From Gammaproteobacteria bacterium (lineage in GTDB: Bacteria; Pseudomonadota; Gammaproteobacteria; Xanthomonadales; Wenzhouxiangellaceae), in NCBI GenBank assembly GCA_018819105.1, contig JAHJQV010000018.1:1-47786 (forward strand): a DNA stretch of 47,786 bases, written 5' to 3'. Shown in pieces: positions 29,900 through 37,590 of this stretch. The first letter of the stretch is position 1. Every line of letters starts with the position of its first letter. The notes under the pieces are model-generated. The model searched no databases and was not told the DNA's origin. It was given only the letters and a program-made list of their open reading frames with translations. A program made the translations under genes and the position numbers.

Positions 29900-31423
29900 T
29901 CAGCTCTCCTTGACTCGACGGGATGTGAAGGCGTCTGCGGCCACTGCCAGCCGCTGGCATTCCAGCAGCTGCAGTTTACCGTTTTCATTGCGTGGCAGGG
30001 CTGTCAGTACGCACCAGCGGCGCGGCAGCTTGACCGGATCCAGTCGCTGACGCAGGTCTGCAAGCAAAGCATCGATCAGGCTTTCCTGCGCCTGTTTCGA
30101 GCTGCGCTGCCCGGCGGCCTGCGGCACCACCAGAGCTGCCACCAGCTGTCCCCATTCTGCATCCGCCACAGCGGTCACGGCAACATCGTCCAGCAGACCG
30201 GTCTGCCAAAGGGCCTGCTCCACCTCGGTGCGCAGTATGTTCTCGCCACCGCTGATGATGACATCGCTGTGGCGATGGCTGATATAGAGCATGCCATCGG
30301 CTGCAATGCGGCCATAATCGTCGGTCAGCAGCCAACCCTGTTGGCGCCAGACTGCCACCTCAGGCTGCTGCCGCAGCATATCCCGACTGATCATCTCACC
30401 GCGCACCATGATGCGCCCAGTCTCACCGGCCGGCAGTGGCTTGCCACCGGCATCGGTCACCCGCAGTTCCACACCATCCAGGGCAGTCCCAGCCAGGCCC
30501 CTATGCTGCAGAAAATCGACCACAGCGGCTTGCGACGGTGCCAGTGTGGCCAGTTGCGAGCAGGCCTCGGTCATGCCATAGGTGGGCAACACCGGCAGCG
30601 CGGCGGCGCGCGCCTGCTGCAGCAGTTCCGCCGTGGCCGGTGCACCACCGATGAGCAGCGCACGCAAACCTGATGTCACACTGTCCGGTGCCACCGCGAG
30701 CAGGCGCTGCAGCATGGTTGGCACCATCGAAGCCAGGCTGATGACAGGCTCCGCAGCCAGCAGCCGGTGCAGTTGCTGTGCATCGAAGCGACCGCACAGA
30801 TACAGGCTGCCCGCAACGATGAGACTGCGCAGCACAATCGCCAGACCGCCAATGTGATGCAGCGGCAGACACAGCAGCCAGCAGTCGTCTGCGTTGTGCT
30901 GCAACCGCTCGGCCACCGCCCTGGCGCTGGCCAGATGGTTTTGCACCGTCAATGGCACCGGACTGGCTGCCGCCGTGCTGCCGGAGGTCAGCATGACGGT
31001 AAGCACATGTGCGGGCTTTAGTCTCACACAGGCAGGGGCGGGCGCCGGTGAGGGCTGCCACTTCAGTATGGCTGGCAGACTGTCATCGACCGCTGTGGGC
31101 AGACTCTGCGTGGGATCCAGCAAGACCTCGCTGCCCAAGCGCTGCAGTTGTGCTCGCAGGGATGCCAGTGGCTGACGCGCACTGAGCGGCTGCAGCGTGG
31201 CCCCAAGCCAGATCAGTGCATGCACAGCAAACACGCAGTCCGGTGTGCTCGCACACAGCAATGCCACACGCGTGCCCGGCCGCACACCCTGGGCGCTGAG
31301 GGCGGCAGCATAGGGTTTGACGGTCGCGGTCAGCTCGGCATAGCTCAGCGTCTGATCGGCATGCCTGAACGCCACCCGCTGCCCTTGGTGAGCACAAACC
31401 TGTTGCAGCGTTGGCAAACTCAT
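29900..31423 (-). CDS. menE: o-Succinylbenzoate-CoA ligase
   Basis: Activates o-succinylbenzoate with ATP and CoA, feeding MenB. The product has 507 residues of the ANL adenylating family: P-loop-like 'VLTVMLTSGSTAAASPVPLT', 'LLCLPLHHIGGLAIVL', 'VLPTYGMTEACSQLATL', 'GWLLTDDYGRIAADGML' with the hinge Asp, and the C-terminal catalytic Lys in 'RNENGKLQLLE'. I start it at the ATG at 31423 (MSLPTLQQVCAHQGQRVAF); the frame is open to 31618 inside menC but that part has no ligase similarity. It follows menC by 8 bp and precedes menG by 2 bp. Confidence 0.95.
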   Translation of the reverse strand: MSLPTLQQVCAHQGQRVAFRHADQTLSYAELTATVKPYAAALSAQGVRPGTRVALLCASTPDCVFAVHALIWLGATLQPLSARQPLASLRAQLQRLGSEVLLDPTQSLPTAVDDSLPAILKWQPSPAPAPACVRLKPAHVLTVMLTSGSTAAASPVPLTVQNHLASARAVAERLQHNADDCWLLCLPLHHIGGLAIVLRSLIVAGSLYLCGRFDAQQLHRLLAAEPVISLASMVPTMLQRLLAVAPDSVTSGLRALLIGGAPATAELLQQARAAALPVLPTYGMTEACSQLATLAPSQAAVVDFLQHRGLAGTALDGVELRVTDAGGKPLPAGETGRIMVRGEMISRDMLRQQPEVAVWRQQGWLLTDDYGRIAADGMLYISHRHSDVIISGGENILRTEVEQALWQTGLLDDVAVTAVADAEWGQLVAALVVPQAAGQRSSKQAQESLIDALLADLRQRLDPVKLPRRWCVLTALPRNENGKLQLLECQRLAVAADAFTSRRVKES

Positions 31424-31431
31424 GTCAGCAC

Positions 31432-32682
31432 TCAGTGCCGTACAGGCCAGACCGCACTGTCTGGCGACAGACAGATGTCCGGGCCAATATCCAGGCCGAT
31501 GCCAGCGCCGGGACGCAACTGCAGGCTGGCCTTGTCGATGCGGTCGCGGCTGGTCACCACATCCTCGGCAAACCAGTCCCCGGTGGCCAGACCGTGCGGA
31601 CCGCCGTGCTGTGGACAAGTGGCCGCCAGCTGGGCGATGGCGCTGCGCGCCACCGCCGCTTCCAGCAGATTGCTCAACACCACTTTGACCCGATGCCGCG
31701 CTGCCAGCTGCAGCAGCGCCAGTGCCGGCAATAAACCGCCATGCACGGAAGGTTTCAGCACCAGCGCCTGCAAACGACCGGATTGCATCCAGTCGGCTGC
31801 GCGCCCTGCGGGCACGCTGCTTTCGTCGGCCGCCAGCAGCGGACCACAGTGGTCGTAGTCGCGCAGCAGCGTGGCAAACCCGGCATCAGCGACCGGCTGC
31901 TCGATCAGTTCCACTGCGGTGCCAGCCAGCGCACGGCAAACGTCCAGGGTCTGTGGCGTGTCCCAGGCGGCGTTGGCATCCAGGCGCAGGGTCATGTCGG
32001 GAAAATCAGCCAAAAGGCGCTGGATGCGCTGCACGTCATCGCTGACTGCCGCCACCCCGACTTTCAGCTTGGCATGTGTGTAGCCCTGCGCACTGGCGTT
32101 CGCAAGCTGCTGCCTGCATTGTGCAGTATCCGCCGCGCCCAGCGTGCACTGTACCGCCACAGCGGTGCCTGGTTCGACCACCGCTGCGTGCGGCAAGCGA
32201 GCGATCAGCAGCGCCAGATAACGGGCCAGGCTCAACCGCTGATAGCGGGCCAGTGCATCGAGGATCGCCAGTTCAACGCCAAAGCGCAGCACTGGTTGCT
32301 GCTGCAACAGCGGAAAGCGCTCGTCCAGACCGCCCAGATGCCAGGCCGTTATGCCCCTTCCTGATGCAGCGTACTGTTGTCGCTGTCGCAACACCACCGG
32401 CATTGCTTCCCGGGCCAGCGCGAGCTCCAGCTGCTGCTGTAAGGCCAGATTGTCGGCATGGCAATCACGACTCCAGCCGGGCAATGCGCTGGCTTCGCCG
32501 TAACCATGCTGGAACTGTCCGGCAATGTCCAGCGTCACCCGCAACAGCAACACTTCGCGCTGATGGAAGTTACCCGCAGCAGTGTGCAGGACCTGATGCA
32601 GGCGCAGTGTCAGCGGTTTCGCAGTGAGCGCAACACAGGTGGCTGCCAGCGGCAAGCCGGCGGCCTGTTGCACCGACATCAC
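31432..32682 (-). CDS. menC: o-Succinylbenzoate synthase
   Basis: Dehydrates SHCHC to o-succinylbenzoate. The product is a 416-residue enolase-superfamily protein: capping domain with 'GEASALPGWSRDC', then the barrel with the KxK acid/base pair 'YTHAKLKVGV', metal ligands in 'LRLDANAAWDTP', 'ELIEQPVADAG' and 'LLAADESSVPAG', and the second lysine in 'ALVLKPSVHGG'. 'HGLATGDWFAEDV' near the end fits the family. The start overlaps the menD stop by four bases (ATGA). It is longer than E. coli MenC (about 320), mainly through an insert after the capping strand. Confidence 0.93.
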   Translation of the reverse strand: MMSVQQAAGLPLAATCVALTAKPLTLRLHQVLHTAAGNFHQREVLLLRVTLDIAGQFQHGYGEASALPGWSRDCHADNLALQQQLELALAREAMPVVLRQRQQYAASGRGITAWHLGGLDERFPLLQQQPVLRFGVELAILDALARYQRLSLARYLALLIARLPHAAVVEPGTAVAVQCTLGAADTAQCRQQLANASAQGYTHAKLKVGVAAVSDDVQRIQRLLADFPDMTLRLDANAAWDTPQTLDVCRALAGTAVELIEQPVADAGFATLLRDYDHCGPLLAADESSVPAGRAADWMQSGRLQALVLKPSVHGGLLPALALLQLAARHRVKVVLSNLLEAAVARSAIAQLAATCPQHGGPHGLATGDWFAEDVVTSRDRIDKASLQLRPGAGIGLDIGPDICLSPDSAVWPVRH

Positions 32683-34547
32683 CTGCTGCCGGGCGCGGTC
32701 GCGCTGATGGCTGCCGCGGCCTGTTGTCGCAACTGATCACGTAGACGACGGTCGTTGCGCCGCCGCGTTGGCACCTGCAGCAGTTGCAAGCCGGGTCTGT
32801 GCAGACAGGCCGGCAACAGGGCGCGAAGCTGTGCCCAGTCGCTGATCGTGTGCAAGGTCAGTGCACGCGGCAGCATGGCGCTGAGCGGCGTGCGGTCCAC
32901 GGTGGCGAAGTGTTTGTCGTGCACTGCGCCATAGCCGGCCGATGGCAGATACTCAAAAATTTCACCGCCGTTGTTGTCGATCACCAGCACGGTCAGATCG
33001 ATGCCCAGCTCGGCCGCCAGCAGCAAGGCCCCCAGGTCATGGCGCAGGGCGACATCGCCGATCACCAGAAGCGTTGGCGCGGTCGGCGACGAGGCATCAG
33101 TACGCCGTCCGGCGGCCACCCCCATGGCGGTGGACACGATGCCGTCAATGCCGTTGAGACCGGCGTTGAAATACACCTGCAGATCCTCGGTATGCAGGCA
33201 CATGAAGCTGTCCAGATTGCGCACCGCCATGCTGCTGGAGACGACCAGACCGGCGGCAGCAGGCAGCAAACAGCCGAGTTCGTGCCACAGACCCGGTGCC
33301 GACAACTCGCCACCGGCCTCCTGCAGTGCCGACTGCAGTGCAGCAGCGGCCTGCTGCTGGGTGGTCTGATGCAATTCCAGCCAGTGCTGGCGCGCCGACG
33401 ACTGTGCCGGTCTGTGAGCGCTGGCGCTGGCGAACAGCGTGGCCGGATCACAGACGATCTGTTCAGCCAGTTGATGCAGCGGATCGGCCCGGCGCAGGCC
33501 AGTTCCAATCTGCAGCTGATGGCATTGCGCGGGCAATTGTCTCAGCATGGCCTGGGTGGTCCACAACAGTGGCGCCCGTCCCAGCCGGATCAGTACATCC
33601 GGCCAGCCGTGCTGCTGATAAAACCCTGATTCGATGATGGCATCTGCAGTGGCGACCAGTTCGCCGCCGCGTGCGGACCAGTGCCGCAGCCCGGAGGTCG
33701 GCTCCGCCAGCAGCGGAATCTGCCACTGCGCGGCAAAGTCGCGCAGGGTCTCACGGGCGCTGGCAGGCAATGCGTCGGCACCAGCAAGGATGAGCGGGCG
33801 ATTGGCATGATCAAGCAGCTCGCAGAAGCGCTCGACGGTGGCTGCCGAGGCCGGTCTCGCGGCCAACTCCAGCACATTCCAGGGTCTGCCATGCTGGCGT
33901 CCCAGCAGCGCCTCGGGTGCCTGCTGCAACAGTGCGGCGGGGACGTGATCGGTTGTACCGGGCGGCAACTGCACCGGCTCCAGCGGTTTGCGGAAGGGCA
34001 AATTCAGATGCACCGGCCCCGGCTCCGGTGCCTGAGCCAATTGCATGGCGCGACAGGCCAGCGCACGCACATAAGCCAGCTTTTCAACGCTGGCTTCAGG
34101 CTGTGCCAGGTGATGAAACCAGCGCACCCGCTCACCATACAGATGCATCTGGTTCATCACCTGCTGGGTGCCGCAATCGTGATCATCCGGCAGACGATCG
34201 GCGGTCAATACCAGCAACGGGACACTGGCGGCATCGGCTTCACACACGGCCGGCATGAAATTGGCGGTGGCGGTGCCCGACGTACACACCAGCGCCACCG
34301 GTTTGCCCTGTGCCCGGGCCAGACCCAGCGCGAAAAATGCCGCCGAGCGTTCGTCTATGATGGAGTAATCGGTGATCGCCGGATGGGCATGAAACGCGAA
34401 CGCCAGCGGGGCCGATCTGGAGCCGGGACAGATGACCACGGCGCTGAGGCCACAGCGCTGCAGCTCATCCACCAGCAGATGACTCCACAGCGTGTTGACA
34501 TTGGCCGCCAGCGGCAACTCCGGCTGGCGATGATTGGCATCGGCCAT
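32679..34547 (-). CDS. menD: SEPHCHC synthase (MenD)
   Basis: Thiamin-diphosphate enzyme joining isochorismate and 2-oxoglutarate, the first committed menaquinone step. The product has 622 residues: 'VNTLWSHLLVDELQRCGLSA', 'VVICPGSRSAPLAFAF', the catalytic Glu region 'YSIIDERSAAFFALGLARAQ', 'ALVCTSGTATANFMPAVCEA', 'HLNLPFRKPLEP', 'FNAGLNGIDGIVSTAMGVA' and the ThDP/Mg motif 'VIGDVALRHDLGALLLAAEL' with 'IDNNGGEIFEYLP'. It lies 21 bp after menB and is coupled to menC. No menF (isochorismate synthase) is in the window, so isochorismate must come from elsewhere. Confidence 0.97.
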   Translation of the reverse strand: MADANHRQPELPLAANVNTLWSHLLVDELQRCGLSAVVICPGSRSAPLAFAFHAHPAITDYSIIDERSAAFFALGLARAQGKPVALVCTSGTATANFMPAVCEADAASVPLLVLTADRLPDDHDCGTQQVMNQMHLYGERVRWFHHLAQPEASVEKLAYVRALACRAMQLAQAPEPGPVHLNLPFRKPLEPVQLPPGTTDHVPAALLQQAPEALLGRQHGRPWNVLELAARPASAATVERFCELLDHANRPLILAGADALPASARETLRDFAAQWQIPLLAEPTSGLRHWSARGGELVATADAIIESGFYQQHGWPDVLIRLGRAPLLWTTQAMLRQLPAQCHQLQIGTGLRRADPLHQLAEQIVCDPATLFASASAHRPAQSSARQHWLELHQTTQQQAAAALQSALQEAGGELSAPGLWHELGCLLPAAAGLVVSSSMAVRNLDSFMCLHTEDLQVYFNAGLNGIDGIVSTAMGVAAGRRTDASSPTAPTLLVIGDVALRHDLGALLLAAELGIDLTVLVIDNNGGEIFEYLPSAGYGAVHDKHFATVDRTPLSAMLPRALTLHTISDWAQLRALLPACLHRPGLQLLQVPTRRRNDRRLRDQLRQQAAAAISATAPGSR

Positions 34548-34568
34548 GACAGTCAGCTCAAGCGAAGG

Positions 34569-35483
34569 TCAGAAATGCCAGGGAAAGCGGCTGAAATCCT
34601 GCGGCCGCTTTTCCAGAAAGGCATCGCGGCCTTCACGCGCCTCTTCTGTGGCATAGGCCAGACGCGTGGCTTCACCGGCAAACAGTTGCTGGCCGACCAT
34701 GCCGTCATCGGGCAGATTGAACGCATACTTGAGCATGCGCATTGCGGTCGGGCTCTTGGCGGTGATGGTTTGCGCCCATTCGATGGCGCACTGTTCCAGC
34801 TGTGCATGCGGCACCACGGCGTTGACCATGCCCATCTGCATGGCCTGTTCGGCGCTGTAGGTATGGCCGAGAAAGAACACCTCACGGGCACGCTTCTGAC
34901 CGATCTGGCGGGCCAGCAGCGCCGAGCCGTAACCGGCATCGAAGCTGGCCACGTCCGCATCGGTCTGTTTGAATCTCGCATGTTCGGCGCTGGCGATGGT
35001 CAGATCGCACACCACGTGCAGGCTGTGGCCACCGCCCACCGCCCAGCCCGGCACCACGGCGATGACGATCTTGGGCATAAAGCGGATCAGACGCTGCACT
35101 TCCAGGATGTGCAGTCTGCCGGTGGCATGACCAGCCTGTCCTTCAGCGTCATACTGGTAACCGTCCGCACCACGCACCGACTGGTCTCCACCGGCCGAAA
35201 AAGCCCATCCGCCATCCTTTCTGGATGGGCCATTGCCGGTCAGCAACACACAACCGACATCTGCGCACTGGCGGGCATGATCTAGTGCGGCAAACAGCTG
35301 GTCCACGGTCTGCGGACGAAATGCATTGCGACATTCTGGCCGGTCAAAAGCAATGCGCACCGTGCCCTGCAGATGGCCGTCGCCATCGTGCAGACGGTGG
35401 TAGCTGATGTCGGTAAAATCAAAGCCGGCCACAGCCTGCCAGCGGGCGGCATCAAACAACGCCGATGGGGTCGGTGCGCTCAT
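34569..35483 (-). CDS. menB: 1,4-Dihydroxy-2-naphthoyl-CoA synthase
   Basis: Closes the second ring of the naphthoquinone from o-succinylbenzoyl-CoA. The product is a 304-residue crotonase-fold protein with the MenB-specific 'FTDISYHRLHDGDGHLQGTV', 'IAFDRPECRNAFRPQTVDQL', 'GGWAFSAGGDQSVRGADGYQ', the oxyanion-hole region 'VPGWAVGGGHSLHVVCDLTI', 'DADVASFDAGYGSALLARQI' and the tail 'REGRDAFLEKRPQDFSRFPW'. It is the first men gene of the run, 34 bp after the monohaem cytochrome gene and 21 bp before menD. Confidence 0.97.
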   Translation of the reverse strand: MSAPTPSALFDAARWQAVAGFDFTDISYHRLHDGDGHLQGTVRIAFDRPECRNAFRPQTVDQLFAALDHARQCADVGCVLLTGNGPSRKDGGWAFSAGGDQSVRGADGYQYDAEGQAGHATGRLHILEVQRLIRFMPKIVIAVVPGWAVGGGHSLHVVCDLTIASAEHARFKQTDADVASFDAGYGSALLARQIGQKRAREVFFLGHTYSAEQAMQMGMVNAVVPHAQLEQCAIEWAQTITAKSPTAMRMLKYAFNLPDDGMVGQQLFAGEATRLAYATEEAREGRDAFLEKRPQDFSRFPWHF

Positions 35484-35517
35484 GTCAAAGACGGTTCTGC
35501 TCAGGGTAAGGGATCGC

Positions 35518-35823
35518 TTATTCCAGTTCGTTCAGATAATCGCTCAGTGGCTGCAGATCGCCTTCGCTGACCATGCTGTTGGCCACCGCATGCTGTGGTT
35601 GCTGCAGCAGCGACTGCAGTTGTTCCGCGCTGAACGGGGCGTGCTCTGCGGCCAGATCAAACAGGCTGGGCACAGCGCTGTCGCCATCTGGAGTCAGCTG
35701 GTGGCACATGGCACAGGCATTGCCGGCAACAGCGGCACCATCCTGGGCCGGCAACAGTGCCGGTGTCAGCAGCCCCAGGGCCACAATGGCCATCAGCCAG
35801 GGTTTGCGGATGTCATGTTTCAT
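35518..35823 (-). CDS. Small monohaem c-type cytochrome
   Basis: The product has 101 residues from the ATG at 35823 (GAGGT eight bases upstream); the frame is open to an ATG overlapping the upstream gene (35856), giving 112 residues. A signal peptide is seen in 'KPWLMAIVALGLLTPALLPA'. There is one haem site, Cys37-x-x-Cys40-His41 in 'GNACAMCHQLTPDGDSAVP', and a possible axial Met in 'AVANSMVSEGDLQPLSDYL'. It is a class I-like cytochrome. With the tetrahaem NapC-like protein directly upstream, it is the natural periplasmic electron acceptor of that quinol oxidase; this is inference from context. Confidence 0.9.
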   Translation of the reverse strand: MKHDIRKPWLMAIVALGLLTPALLPAQDGAAVAGNACAMCHQLTPDGDSAVPSLFDLAAEHAPFSAEQLQSLLQQPQHAVANSMVSEGDLQPLSDYLNELE

Positions 35824-35852
35824 TATCAGTACCTCGCTATGTTCCGGTTGCT

Positions 35853-36428
35853 TCATTCGGTTGCTGACGCGACAGTGTCAGCCGGAGGCGGCACTTGTCC
35901 ATGCGGCACTCCGCTGTGACAATCCACACAGGTCGGCCCGTCCTCACCCAGCATCGAGTGCGAGGCTTTTGCTGCGGCGCTTTGCTGCTCGGTGAGCATG
36001 GCCGCGGGCACGTGACAGTTGCGACAGGTGCGGCTGTCGTTGGCCTTGAACCAGGCATGCGCCTGCTGCTGCAGTGCATATCGCTCAGCGTCGAACTCAG
36101 CGGCTGTATTCATGCCACCGAGAAAGTACGCGCTGAAAGCGGCTGCGCCGGATCTGGCCTTGGTCCAGACCATCGCCGGCAGGCTGTCGTTGGGAATGTG
36201 GCAGTCGCCGCAGCCAACGCGCACGCCGGAGGCATTGTTCCAATGGCTGGACTGCTGCAAGTCGGCATAAAAATCATCGTAGACATGGCAGGACACACAG
36301 AATTGCGTCTGATTGGTATGGTGCACCATCACCGCCGAGCCAGCGCTGAGCAGCACGCCGGCCAGCAGACCCACGGCCAGCACCAGCAGCAGGCCCTTGT
36401 TGCGCCGGCTCCGCTGACTGTTGTTCAT
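35853..36428 (-). CDS. NapC/NirT-family tetrahaem cytochrome c (quinol dehydrogenase)
   Basis: A 191-residue protein anchored by one N-terminal helix ('GLLLVLAVGLLAGVLLSAGS') with four CxxCH haem sites at Cys44 (CVSCH), Cys73 (CGDCH), Cys135 (CRNCH) and Cys167 (CVDCH). This is the NapC/NirT/NrfH architecture, in which the membrane-anchored cytochrome oxidises quinol, usually menaquinol, and passes electrons to periplasmic partners such as nitrate, nitrite or other reductases. No reductase is encoded alongside; the small cytochrome follows. The start overlaps the DctQ-like gene by four bases. It lies upstream of menB-D-C-E-G, so enzyme and its likely quinone substrate share a transcript. Confidence 0.93.
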   Translation of the reverse strand: MNNSQRSRRNKGLLLVLAVGLLAGVLLSAGSAVMVHHTNQTQFCVSCHVYDDFYADLQQSSHWNNASGVRVGCGDCHIPNDSLPAMVWTKARSGAAAFSAYFLGGMNTAAEFDAERYALQQQAHAWFKANDSRTCRNCHVPAAMLTEQQSAAAKASHSMLGEDGPTCVDCHSGVPHGQVPPPADTVASATE

Positions 36429-36964
36429 GAACCATCTCCGCGTGCATCCGCAGTCCTGCTGCGCAACTGGAGCCAGCCCTGCCTCAACATGATTACCCCC
36501 TGTAGCAGCAGCAGCAGGGCAGCGATCGGCAACAGCGTTTTCAGCAGATAGATCGCCGGCAGGCCGCCGGCCTCAAAGCTGGATTCAGCAATTTTCCATG
36601 AGCGCAGCACATACGGCACGCTGGCATAGAGCAGAAAGCCCGCAAACGGCAGCAGCAACAGCAGGCTGCCGAGCCAATTCACGCGCTGTTGCGTGCGGCG
36701 GCTGAAGCGATGGTAAAAAACGTCCACACGCACGTGTGCATCTTCGGCCAGGGTCCAGGCGGCGGTAAGCAGAAACACCGCTGCATGCAACCACAGCACG
36801 CTTTCCTGCAATCCGATCCAGCCTATGTTGAACACGTAGCGCAGCAGCACGACCAGAAACAGCACAGCGATCATCAGCGGCAACAGCCAGCTGGCGAGAC
36901 GGCCACAGCGGCTGATGATCTGCGCCGGTATGCCGGTTGCGGTATTGGCCACGGGCGGTCTCAT
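36425..36964 (-). CDS. TRAP transporter small subunit (DctQ)-like membrane protein, orphan
   Basis: A 179-residue protein with four predicted membrane segments: 'WLLPLMIAVLFLVVLLRYVF', 'VLWLHAAVFLLTAAWTLA', 'LGSLLLLLPFAGFLLYASVP' and 'LLKTLLPIAALLLLLQGVIM'. Between the second and third lies the DctQ hallmark 'EDAHVRVDVFYHRFSRRTQQ', preceded by 'NIGWIGLQESVLW'. In TRAP systems DctQ works with a large DctM permease and a DctP binding protein; neither is in this window. It is instead joined by an ATGA overlap to the tetrahaem cytochrome and follows the DUF2782 gene by 16 bp. It may be recruited to a respiratory role, or pair with DctM encoded elsewhere. Confidence 0.85.
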   Translation of the reverse strand: MRPPVANTATGIPAQIISRCGRLASWLLPLMIAVLFLVVLLRYVFNIGWIGLQESVLWLHAAVFLLTAAWTLAEDAHVRVDVFYHRFSRRTQQRVNWLGSLLLLLPFAGFLLYASVPYVLRSWKIAESSFEAGGLPAIYLLKTLLPIAALLLLLQGVIMLRQGWLQLRSRTADARGDGS

Positions 36965-36980
36965 GCTTCGATCCGGTCGC

Positions 36981-37529
36981 TCAATCCCACTCGAACAGCT
37001 TGAATGTCACCGGCGACACCGGCCCCATGTGCTCATCGTTCATGCGGCTTTCCATGCGCCCGTCACCATCCGCATCCAGAATGTAGTAGGGCACGCCATT
37101 GTCCGGCACCACATGCACCATGTAGACGCGGCCATTGACGCTGTATTCCTCGATGGTGATGTCGCCTTTGCGGCGGATGTTGACGTCAGCCGGCGGCTGT
37201 TCACCACCAACCTTGGGCGGCAACTCGCCCGGTCTGCTCTGCTCGTCCTCCTGAAACTGCACCGATTCGCCGGAACCACTGGTTCTGGCCTCGGTGCCAG
37301 GCTGCGGCTCAGTGGATGCCGGATCGGTGGCAGGCTGCAGCTGGGCTGATGGTTGTTCGGCCTCGATGTCTTCGGCACTGACCAGGGGAGCGGCATCCTC
37401 AGCCGGCAGCGCCGGCGGCGGCATGGCCTGATCAGCGCTGTCGCGCTGCTGCGCCCATGTGCCCAGCGGCAGCAACGCCATTGTCAGCAGCAGTCGGCTG
37501 CAGAATGTGTTCAATCTGTTCATCCTCAT
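36981..37529 (-). CDS. Exported DUF2782-domain protein
   Basis: About 182 residues. A signal peptide (...LLLTMALLPLGTWAQ) is followed by a long Pro/Glu/Ala-rich low-complexity region and a C-terminal DUF2782 domain of about 70 residues: 'VNIRRKGDITIEEYSVNGRV', 'YMVHVVPDNGVPYYILDADG' and 'DGRMESRMND'. The family is found next to polA in pseudomonads too; its function is unknown. It is divergent from polA and first in the run leading into the cytochrome/menaquinone genes. Start candidates are ATGs at 37529 and 37523. Confidence 0.85.
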   Translation of the reverse strand: MRMNRLNTFCSRLLLTMALLPLGTWAQQRDSADQAMPPPALPAEDAAPLVSAEDIEAEQPSAQLQPATDPASTEPQPGTEARTSGSGESVQFQEDEQSRPGELPPKVGGEQPPADVNIRRKGDITIEEYSVNGRVYMVHVVPDNGVPYYILDADGDGRMESRMNDEHMGPVSPVTFKLFEWD

Positions 37530-37539
37530 CACCAAAATG

Positions 37540-37567
37540 TTGCCAGCTTATATCTGCATTAGACTAT
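37540..37567 (+). promoter_or_regulatory. Candidate polA promoter
   Basis: TTGCCA (37540-37545), 16-bp spacer, GACTAT (37562-37567), 23 bp before the polA ATG. The match is moderate; it is the best candidate in the short divergent region between the DUF2782 gene and polA. Confidence 0.35.
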
Positions 37568-37590
37568 AGCAAAACTGCAAGGTTATATTA

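Noticed and set aside
33681..35285. 534-codon plus-strand open frame
   Set aside because: It is antisense to menD and menB, both strongly supported; the translated product is rich in Gln/His/Arg as expected for a shadow frame.
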